DNA of 44,356 bases from a virus. Numbering within the stretch: the stretch's first letter is position 1; every line of letters begins with the position of its first letter. Shown here one piece after another: positions 30,398 through 35,157 of this stretch. The notes beneath the pieces are model-generated. The model was given only the letters and a program-made list of their open reading frames with translations. It was not told the DNA's origin and searched no databases. The stretch lies in the IMG/VR virus record IMGVR_UViG_3300044713_000004, positions 1 to 44,356 of that record. One strand, 5' to 3'. A program made the translations under genes and the position numbers.

Positions 30398-30583
30398 TCA
30401 GTTGATCAGTGATTGGTGGGCTACGGCCATAATGGCTGCGATGTAAGTTGCGGCCTCATTGCCAGTCATCTTGTCGAAACGGCCAAGCTGGCGGCGTTCT
30501 ATCAGCCAATTCCTGATCTCGCCGAGTGCTTCGGTCCGTGCGGAACTCTCCAGCTGATCGAGAGCCTCGTCAATGTGGTCCAT
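30398..30583 (-). CDS. Small helical accessory protein
   Basis: The product has 61 residues, almost entirely helical (IDEALDQLESSARTEALGEI, then LIERRQLGRFDKMT, NEAATYIAAIMAVAHQ). The ATG shares one base with the previous stop. It could be a small dimeric regulator. Nothing is recognised. Confidence 0.7.
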   Translation of the reverse strand: MDHIDEALDQLESSARTEALGEIRNWLIERRQLGRFDKMTGNEAATYIAAIMAVAHQSLIN

Positions 30584-30801
30584 CAGAACTCCACCTCAAG
30601 AATGTCACCGGGCTGGAACGTGTACGTGGTGCCGTTGTCCAGAGTGATCCGGACATTGTGGAACATGGTGGTGCGGGTCTCGATGACCCGCAACCGTGTT
30701 CCCATCTCAAGGTCTTCCTTGCGGTGTCTGGCCTTGAAGTTCGGGTCAATGGCGATGATGTCGCCAGGACTGACCATAACGGCCTGCACTTCCTGAATCA
30801 T
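30583..30801 (-). CDS. Small beta-barrel-like accessory protein
   Basis: The product has 72 residues. The ATG is preceded by AGGGAGAGAGATC. It alternates beta strands with glycine turns (MVSPGDIIAIDPNF, then GTRLRVIETRT, DNGTTYTFQPGDILEVEF), the look of a small SH3- or KOW-like barrel. The function is unknown. Confidence 0.75.
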   Translation of the reverse strand: MIQEVQAVMVSPGDIIAIDPNFKARHRKEDLEMGTRLRVIETRTTMFHNVRITLDNGTTYTFQPGDILEVEF

Positions 30802-30843
30802 GATCTCTCTCCCTGTCTAGCATCGAATTGTGATGCCAGGAAA

Positions 30844-30866
30844 GTGCTCAGCTTGTGGCTGAGCAC
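30844..30866 (-). other. Intergenic hairpin (start-associated type)
   Basis: GTGCTCAGC-TTGTG-GCTGAGCAC, a perfect 9-bp stem, lies between the stop at 30876 and the AGGGAGAGAGATC module of the gene starting at 30801. Confidence 0.75.
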
Positions 30867-30875
30867 CAACCTTGG

Positions 30876-31070
30876 TCACACTTCATTGACCCGCTTAGGG
30901 TCGTAGTGCTTGTCGGCGTTCTCGTAGACGTCCAGGCGGTCGAACTTGCCCGCATGACGCAGACGAGCTTGAATGAACGCCGTCTTAGGGTCCTGAGCCT
31001 CTTCCAGGTACATGTACGTACGGCCGGTCTCTTCGCCCTTGAGTTCAACCATGTAGCGGTGGAAGCACAT
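30876..31070 (-). CDS. Small accessory protein
   Basis: The product has 64 residues. The ATG overlaps the previous stop (TAATG), with GGAGAGAAG upstream. The sequence HRYMVELKGEETGRTYMYLE, then AFIQARLRHAGKFDRLDVYE, is alpha/beta and charged. No family is recognised. A frame on the same strand 28 bases downstream was rejected as a shadow. Confidence 0.7.
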   Translation of the reverse strand: MCFHRYMVELKGEETGRTYMYLEEAQDPKTAFIQARLRHAGKFDRLDVYENADKHYDPKRVNEV

Positions 31071-31234
31071 TACTTCTCTCCTGCCTTGATCAGACGGATA
31101 AGTTCACGGATGCAGCCCTGCTGCGCCTCCATGAGATTGATGCGCTCCTCATGGGTCGTCTTGCCATGCTTGAGTGTGTACGTGATCTGTTCGATCTCGT
31201 ACACCAGCTCATCACGACGCGTCAGCTTGCTCAC
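31070..31234 (-). CDS. Small coiled-coil-like accessory protein
   Basis: The product has 54 residues from GTG 31234 overlapping the previous stop (GTGA). It is charged and helical (LTRRDELVYEIEQITYTLKH, then HEERINLMEAQQGCIREL). It could be a small dimeric adaptor. Nothing is recognised. Confidence 0.7.
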   Translation of the reverse strand: MSKLTRRDELVYEIEQITYTLKHGKTTHEERINLMEAQQGCIRELIRLIKAGEK

Positions 31235-31245
31235 TCGCAGTCCTC
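31228..31245. repeat. 18-bp direct repeat, copy 1 (flanks gene 31231-31470)
   Basis: TGCTCACTCGCAGTCCTC is identical to 31464-31481. On the minus strand it covers the Glu-Asp-Cys-Glu codons, the stop TGA and the overlapping GTGAGCA start junction. Confidence 0.9.
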
Positions 31246-31470
31246 ACTTTCCGTCAATCCGCCATGCTTACAGAACGTAGGTACCTTGCAGTGCCTGCAT
31301 TCCCCCCTCCCATTCAGGCCAAGGGAACGCAGGATATTAACGCGCATCCTACGCTCTGTATACTCGATCGTACTGACGCGACGCTTCGCAAGGAACAGCG
31401 TGAGCCTTTTCTGATCTTCCGACGGAAGGGAGAAGTAGAAATCGGTATACCACTCGTTAAGCCTGCTCAC
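31231..31470 (-). CDS. Small zinc-finger-like protein, possible gene cassette
   Basis: The product has 79 residues, starting at GTG overlapping the previous stop (GTGA). The C-terminus has CRHC and FCKHGG (about 58-70), a likely zinc site. The N-terminus is helical and basic (QKRLTLFLAKRRVSTIEYTE). The gene is bounded by perfect 18-bp direct repeats that copy the stop/start junction, so its last four residues equal those of the upstream protein. This suggests insertion or duplication by recombination at junction sequences. Confidence 0.72.
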   Translation of the reverse strand: MSRLNEWYTDFYFSLPSEDQKRLTLFLAKRRVSTIEYTERRMRVNILRSLGLNGRGECRHCKVPTFCKHGGLTESEDCE

Positions 31471-31481
31471 TCGCAGTCCTC
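31464..31481. repeat. 18-bp direct repeat, copy 2
   Basis: Identical to 31228-31245. It covers the end of the gene at 31467-31622 and the start of the gene ending at 31231. Confidence 0.9.
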
Positions 31482-31622
31482 CGCGTACGGGCTTTCTTCG
31501 AAAGCCAGACCCCTCGCCTGCTGTGCAGGCGTGGAGTCGTCATAGCCCTCATGGCAGAAGCAGTCCTCGGAGCACATGTACTCTTCGTCCGTCACGTAAT
31601 CGTGCTGGATCTCGTCAGACAT
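31467..31622 (-). CDS. Small acidic Cys-containing accessory protein
   Basis: The product has 51 residues from ATG 31622, overlapping the end of the upstream gene by 8 bases. It is very acidic, with CSEDCFCHEG at about 17-26 as a probable metal site, and ends EDCE. Small acidic phage proteins often block host enzymes, but there is no direct evidence for that here. Confidence 0.68.
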   Translation of the reverse strand: MSDEIQHDYVTDEEYMCSEDCFCHEGYDDSTPAQQARGLAFEESPYAEDCE

Positions 31623-31785
31623 TGCGTGCCTCCTGAATCATCGAGAGGACAGCTTCGTCTGCCTCTTCGATCAGGTCACAGTGCAAGCACAAACCCACGT
31701 CGTCGCAGTAGCAGTTACCCTCACATGCCGGACAGTTATAAAGCGTACCGGGGTTGTGAGGATAATCCACATGCTCCAATTCCAT
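31615..31785 (-). CDS. Small zinc-ribbon-like accessory protein
   Basis: The product has 56 residues from ATG 31785, preceded by AAGGGAGAGAGAT. Cysteines lie in NCPACEGNCYCDDVGLCLHC (about 16-35): CPAC, CYC and CLHC make a compact metal-binding knot. The C-terminus is an acidic helix. No family is recognised. A longer frame to 31869 was rejected because it runs through the hairpin module. Confidence 0.75.
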   Translation of the reverse strand: MELEHVDYPHNPGTLYNCPACEGNCYCDDVGLCLHCDLIEEADEAVLSMIQEARNV

Positions 31786-31808
31786 ATCTCTCTCCCTTGT
31801 TACTGGCA

Positions 31809-31854
31809 GATGCTTACTGCGTAAGCATCGTCCGTTGGTTTCGCAGAAACCAAC
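31809..31854. repeat. Two-hairpin module, copy A
   Basis: GATGCTTAC-TGC-GTAAGCATC is followed after GTCC by GTTGGTTTC-GCA-GAAACCAAC. Both stems are perfect 9-bp inverted repeats. Copy B at 31892-31937 is the same apart from loops and one compensated stem pair. The module lies between the stop at 31956 and the start at 31785. Confidence 0.85.
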
Positions 31855-31855
31855 T

Positions 31856-31964
31856 GGCTGAATAGCCAAGAGGCCGCACAGCCCGAAGGCAGACGCTTAC
31901 GCAGTAAGCGTCGTCCGTTGGTTTCCGTGAAACCAACAGGCTGTGCAACCGATGGTCATTCAGA
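31856..31964 (-). other. CTGAATAGCCA-family structured element, copy 1 (enlarged loop)
   Basis: The outer arms are CTGAATAGCCA and TGGTCATTCAG, and the inner stem is GCACAGCC (31876-31883) with GGCTGTGC (31939-31946). The loop is expanded to 55 bases and holds the second two-hairpin module. The element overlaps the TGA stop of the gene at 31956. Related elements lie at 33275 and 33606. Confidence 0.8.
31892..31937. repeat. Two-hairpin module, copy B
   Basis: GACGCTTAC-GCA-GTAAGCGTC, then GTTGGTTTC-CGT-GAAACCAAC. Relative to copy A, a T-A pair has become C-G with both strands changed (811/827 against 894/910), and the loops differ. Confidence 0.85.
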
Positions 31965-32501
31965 GTCTTCCTCGTCGTCGTACTCGCAGCAGTAGTCGCA
32001 GGTGCAGTACAGCTCAATCACGCCATTGAGCAGCGAGATGCTCTTGGGGTCTACACCTTCGGACAACTGGATCAGCGCTTCAAGCGCTGTCGTGTTGTTC
32101 TCGGCGTAGTGGAACAGCTTGCAGGCTTCTGTGTGGGACAAGCCAAGGAAGTCTGCCCCGATCTCTTCCCAATTAACTTCATTGGGACACTTGCTGCTCC
32201 CCCAAGGGGCTATCATCATGCTGCTGATCCAATTAAATTCACTGCCCTCGGTCATATTGCCAAGACGCTGCTTCCATCCCATGCGCATTGCCGCGAAACC
32301 GGCAAGGCACAAGGTGGTGCCACAGGTGGTGTTGGCGCTGTCGATATCTTCCAGACCGAACGTCAAAGAATCAACGCCCAGCTTGGAGAAAGCTTCCAGA
32401 GTGAGATCCCGGTCTCGAAAGACCCACACACTCATGTCGAACGCCTCACGGTGCCGCTGGACATCCTGCACCAGCAGTTTGGCATTCTCGATGTTGACCA
32501 T
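31956..32501 (-). CDS. Accessory protein of unknown function with acidic Cys-rich tail
   Basis: The product has 181 residues from ATG 32501, preceded by AAGGGAGAGAGAT. It has a helical N-terminus (VNIENAKLLVQDVQRHREAF), then TTCGTTLCLAGFAAMRMGWK and FLGLSHTEACKLFHYAENNT. The CGT-CLAG-A pattern is one I recall from phage hypothetical proteins. The C-terminus is CTCDYCCEYDDEED, four Cys in acidic context. The function is unknown. Its stop lies in the structured element at 31856-31964. Confidence 0.77.
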   Translation of the reverse strand: MVNIENAKLLVQDVQRHREAFDMSVWVFRDRDLTLEAFSKLGVDSLTFGLEDIDSANTTCGTTLCLAGFAAMRMGWKQRLGNMTEGSEFNWISSMMIAPWGSSKCPNEVNWEEIGADFLGLSHTEACKLFHYAENNTTALEALIQLSEGVDPKSISLLNGVIELYCTCDYCCEYDDEEDSE

Positions 32502-32529
32502 ATCTCTCTCCCTTGATGGACTCATCAGT

Positions 32530-32566
32530 GCGGGCATAACCCGCAGACGCACGCCTTAGCGTGCGT
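32530..32566 (-). other. Two adjacent intergenic hairpins
   Basis: GCGGG-CATAA-CCCGC (32530-32544) is followed by ACGCACGC-CTTA-GCGTGCGT (32547-32566). Both lie between the stop at 32574 and the AAGGGAGAGAGAT module before 32501. Confidence 0.75.
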
Positions 32567-32573
32567 TTCGTCC

Positions 32574-32711
32574 TCACACTTCCATTGTCCATGTAGCCGG
32601 AAAGCCGTTCTCTTCCAGCGACTGGACCAGTTCCTCAGCGTCATACCAGGTGTCCACCAGCAGAGAACCCGCCGGGGACTGGTCTGCATACCACCACAAG
32701 ACCTTGTACAT
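32574..32711 (-). CDS. Very small accessory protein
   Basis: The product has 45 residues from ATG 32711 overlapping the previous stop (TGATG), with GAAGGAAG upstream. It reads YKVLWWYADQSPAGSLLVDT, WYDAEELVQSLEENGFPATW, a compact alpha/beta microprotein. The function is unknown. Confidence 0.65.
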   Translation of the reverse strand: MYKVLWWYADQSPAGSLLVDTWYDAEELVQSLEENGFPATWTMEV

Positions 32712-32860
32712 CAGTCTTCCTTCTCGACCCTGAGGTCATCGGCATCCAGGGACATCATGTCCTCAAGTTCCTCCATGGAGTCCATGGCGTCCCTGAGGTC
32801 TGCGATACCACGGACGACGGTGAAGTCGCGTCCTGCACGGTGCAATACGATCCTGAACAT
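32711..32860 (-). CDS. Very small acidic accessory protein
   Basis: The product has 49 residues from ATG 32860 overlapping the previous stop (TGATG). The N-terminus is basic (FRIVLHRAGRDFTVVRG), and the C-terminus is strongly acidic and helical (SMEELEDMMSLDADDLRVEK). It is coupled with both neighbours. Nothing is recognised. Confidence 0.65.
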   Translation of the reverse strand: MFRIVLHRAGRDFTVVRGIADLRDAMDSMEELEDMMSLDADDLRVEKED

Positions 32861-33147
32861 CAGTAGTTCTCCCGCTCTGCATCAAGCCGGGCAGCGTGAA
32901 GCTCCACCATGTAGCGGACGACGGCAAGCCATACAGTCTGACTGCCGGTCTTGTAGTGCGAGTGGAGTTCTTTAGCTACGTCTCGCGCACGGGCTGACGC
33001 CTGGTCGGAGTAGAATGCACGCGACCTGTCTAGGTAGCTCTCATCGTGCGAACGGCTCAGAAACATGGCCGCAACTATGATCCTGTTGTGCGCAATCGGG
33101 CAGTCGCTCTCAAGCGGAATGCCATCGGTGAAGACGTTGGCAGACAT
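32860..33147 (-). CDS. Small helical accessory protein
   Basis: The product has 95 residues from ATG 33147. A GTG two codons earlier is possible. The sequence is helical (HNRIIVAAMFLSRSHDESYL, ASARARDVAKELHSHYKTG, then WLAVVRYMVELHAARLDAER). No motif is recognised. Confidence 0.7.
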   Translation of the reverse strand: MSANVFTDGIPLESDCPIAHNRIIVAAMFLSRSHDESYLDRSRAFYSDQASARARDVAKELHSHYKTGSQTVWLAVVRYMVELHAARLDAERENY

Positions 33148-33149
33148 GG

Positions 33150-33257
33150 TCACACCGCCTTGTTGTAGTGGCGGACCAGCTTGATCAAACCGTCCACGCC
33201 GAAGCGCAGCGCGGTAAGGAGCGCACTAAGCGCTCCCAACATGATCAGAATTCCCAT
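33150..33257 (-). CDS. Putative microprotein with one hydrophobic helix
   Basis: The product has 35 residues. The ATG is preceded by AAGGGAGAGAGATC, the same module as other genes of the array, which supports translation. The sequence GILIMLGALSALLTALRFGV, then DGLIKLVRHYNKAV, has one possible membrane helix and a basic end. This could be a membrane-active microprotein. Confidence 0.6.
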   Translation of the reverse strand: MGILIMLGALSALLTALRFGVDGLIKLVRHYNKAV

Positions 33258-33274
33258 GATCTCTCTCCCTTGTA

Positions 33275-33332
33275 GGCTGAATAGCCAAGAGGCCGCACGG
33301 CCTACGGGCCGTGCAACCGATGGTCATTCAGA
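33275..33332 (-). other. CTGAATAGCCA-family structured element, copy 2
   Basis: Outer arms CTGAATAGCCA and TGGTCATTCAG enclose the inner stem GCACGGCC-TACG-GGCCGTGC (33295-33314). It overlaps the stop of the gene at 33328 and precedes the AAGGGAGAGAGATC of the gene at 33257. Confidence 0.85.
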
Positions 33333-33588
33333 TGTCACTGCCAAGCGTGCTGAGACGCTTGAACTCACGTACACTCACGTTGACAGACACCCAAGCGGTG
33401 CCCTCGCACATCCGGGCACCGAAGTGGCGGTCCCCGTCACCCAAGTAGCGGTACAGCGGATCGTAACTCTCGCAACCCTCGTTAATGAACTTGGGCGCGT
33501 GAGAGCCATTGACTCCCATCACGATCCACCCGCGACGCGGGTTGTCGTTGACATCGTTGGTGCAGTTGACTCGCACGATGTGAAGCAT
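33328..33588 (-). CDS. Small accessory protein of unknown function
   Basis: The product has 86 residues. The ATG is preceded by AAGGGAGAGAGATC. It is alpha/beta (LHIVRVNCTNDVNDNPRRGW, IVMGVNGSHAPKFINEGCES, then GTAWVSVNVSVREFKRLSTL). Three Cys are present without a clear metal pattern. The function is not recognised. It is the first confident gene of the array. Confidence 0.72.
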   Translation of the reverse strand: MLHIVRVNCTNDVNDNPRRGWIVMGVNGSHAPKFINEGCESYDPLYRYLGDGDRHFGARMCEGTAWVSVNVSVREFKRLSTLGSDI

Positions 33589-33605
33589 GATCTCTCTCCC
33601 TTATA

Positions 33606-33660
33606 GGCTGAATAGCCAATGGAACGCACGCTCAAGGCGTGCGCTCGATGGTCATTCAGA
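33606..33660 (-). other. CTGAATAGCCA-family structured element, copy 3
   Basis: Outer arms CTGAATAGCCA (33608-33618) and TGGTCATTCAG (33649-33659) enclose the inner stem CGCACGC-TCAAG-GCGTGCG (33625-33643). It lies just upstream of the AAGGGAGAGAGATC of the gene at 33588. Confidence 0.85.
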
Positions 33661-33844
33661 ATTCTCTCCCATCGTCACCGCAGCGCCGTAAGCGCTGCGA
33701 TCCGGAATGAGAGCAGATGATGACCAGCCATCCGGGATCAACCGGGAGAGGCGCGTACCGAACAATCGTCGTCCGTGCTTCACGGGTCGCCAGCCATCTG
33801 CTGCCCTCAAACCTATTGCTTAGGGAAAGAGAGAGATACTCCAC
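33656..33844 (-). CDS. Doubtful small gene
   Basis: The frame has 62 codons from GTG 33844. The stop TGA lies in structured element 3, as for real genes of the array. But the frame has no ribosome site and includes a perfect CGCAGCGC-CGTAA-GCGCTGCG hairpin (33679-33699) near its end, and the start region reads the antisense of a GAGAGAGAT module. It may be a decayed gene or noncoding. Confidence 0.25.
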   Translation of the reverse strand: MEYLSLSLSNRFEGSRWLATREARTTIVRYAPLPVDPGWLVIICSHSGSQRLRRCGDDGREF

Positions 33845-34402
33845 GACCCACCAGACTCGCTGCCTACCCTGCCGTCAACGCCTGCTCAGGCGTTGTTGTG
33901 GCTGTCACCAGCGTGGTGATCGTGAAGCGCATATGTTGAGTTGTCAAGGTCCAGCTAAGCGTTCAAGCCGCCATCACACGCTGCTCTCCCGCCTGCCAGG
34001 ACTCTCACTCCTGGGCCCTGCCGTTCGTTTCCGTTCAGCCTGACAATGAGAACTCTCCTCGGATCCGGCAGATCCGTCAAGGATCGCCGGGTAAAGTGTT
34101 GGCAAAGGCAGTCTGACCTGCATCGATGCGGTGATCGATCGGGAATGAATCCGGGAAGTGTGACGGCGGTCACAGGGTTGGATCGTCTGTGCAGTCGCCT
34201 GTCCGCAGTGGTCGAGGAACGGTGTAGCAGTGGGGTGCTAGCAGGTGTGGTCATGGTGCAGTGCCTGTGTGTGGATGACTACTGAACACTCGTTCAATAG
34301 TCCGCCCTGCATAACCATTCATCTGCCTGCATATGTATGCGTTCTGCTGCACATGATCGCCATATGGTTGCACATGCGCGCATACCGTGGTGTATGTGAC
34401 AA

Positions 34403-34417
34403 TGTCAATAGTTGACA
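34403..34417. promoter_or_regulatory. Palindrome with back-to-back TTGACA boxes
   Basis: TGTCAA-TAG-TTGACA is symmetric and gives a -35-like TTGACA on each strand. No good -10 lies 17 bases away on either strand (TTGACT on plus, TATGCG-like on minus), so it may be an operator or weak divergent promoters that need the phage sigma factor. Confidence 0.4.
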
Positions 34418-34432
34418 CACCATATGTAGCAG

Positions 34433-34521
34433 ACTTGACTTGAACTTTGTCATGACTTGACTTGATCGTGACTACATCGTGACTGACTCGTGTCGTGCTA
34501 GCACTTGACTTCGATTGACTT
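34433..34521. repeat. Iteron-like TTGACTT direct repeats
   Basis: ACTTGACTTGA occurs at 34433-34443 and 34455-34465 (22 bases apart), and TTGACTT again at 34505 and 34515 (10 apart). ATCGTGACT occurs twice between them. Spacings near whole helical turns suit cooperative protein binding, as at origins or control regions. TTGACT at 34505 plus TAGCGA at 34528 (17 apart) could also be a promoter. Confidence 0.55.
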
Positions 34522-34837
34522 GGCCGCTAGCGACCGGGGCGTTTATTAATGGCGATCGAGTTCGAGTTCGTGTCTCTCACTAATTTTCTCAGGTAGAACC
34601 ATCTGGTCAGATCTCTACGGAGAGTGATGGTCCTGCTAGTCCTGGTATACACAGGGTGAAGAAAGGTAAGAGTTCTCTAAGAGACTTAGGTACTCACCAG
34701 TAACTTTGTGTCAAAAAAGGCAAAACACAGTGCTATTACCTAGTGGTACACGAGGTACGGTCCACAGGCTTACTGGTAACCAAGGGCTCACCTATGTGCA
34801 GCCCTAGAGTCCTTCCTTCATCCAATCGGAACTAGTA

Positions 34838-35050
34838 CCGGTAGCCGCCCCAGCGGCTTACCGGATCCCCGTTCATCCGGGTGGTGAACATACTGAGGGC
34901 AGCCCCCAAGGCTGCCTCTCACGAGTCCAACCAGTGCAGTCTGGATCCCTGGGGGGATCCATCCTGGAGAGTCCTTCTGAACCCCTGATCATCCCTCCCC
35001 TCACGGGAATCATCTCCCCGGATAAGTGACCAGCCGCCTCAAGCGGCTGG
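34838..35050 (+). other. Row of four perfect or near-perfect hairpins before terminase
   Basis: The hairpins are: CCGGTA-GCCGC...GCGGC-T-TACCGG (34838-34864, one bulge); GGCAGCC-CCCAA-GGCTGCC (34898-34916); GGATCCC-TGGG-GGGATCC (34943-34960); CCAGCCGC-CTCAA-GCGGCTGG (35030-35050). They follow a TTACTGGTAA box. A similar box-plus-hairpin layout is found at 25159-25311. Confidence 0.7.
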
Positions 35051-35115
35051 GAACGTTAAGAGACAACCAGGTGTAGCAAGGATTGATCCTGTTTAAGCAG
35101 GCGCTACGAACTGTG

Positions 35116-35144
35116 TTGAAACTATACCGGTCACATGTTATATA
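35116..35144 (+). promoter_or_regulatory. Sigma-70-type promoter of the late operon
   Basis: TTGAAA (35116-35121), a 17-base spacer and TATATA (35139-35144) give a good promoter. Transcription would start about 7 bases before the GTG start of terminase. Confidence 0.7.
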
Positions 35145-35157
35145 AGGGTGAGAGGAA

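Larger units (their letters stand above)
33845..35157. other. 1.3-kb noncoding region: candidate origin, control region or genome end
   Basis: No protein-like frame is present. Contents, in order: hairpin CAACGCCTG/CAGGCGTTG (33876-33895); TGTAGCAG motifs at 34223 and 34425; inverted repeat TGAAC-ACTC-GTTCA (about 34283-34296); several CATATG and TGCACATG words (34330-34430); palindrome 34403-34417; TTGACTT direct repeats (34433-34521); TTACTGGTGA/TTACTGGTAA boxes (34693-34702 on the other strand, 34770-34779); a row of hairpins (34838-35050); and the terminase promoter (35116-35144). The part at 34300-34560 is poorer in GC than the genes. Confidence 0.8.

Noticed and set aside
31814-32017. 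Minus-strand frame through the two-hairpin modules
   Set aside because: It reads across inverted repeats and overlaps the end of the gene at 31956 in another frame. The DNA is explained by RNA structure.
33955-34285. Open frames on both strands in the 34-kb noncoding region
   Set aside because: They have no ribosome sites and odd composition, and overlap repeats and palindromes.
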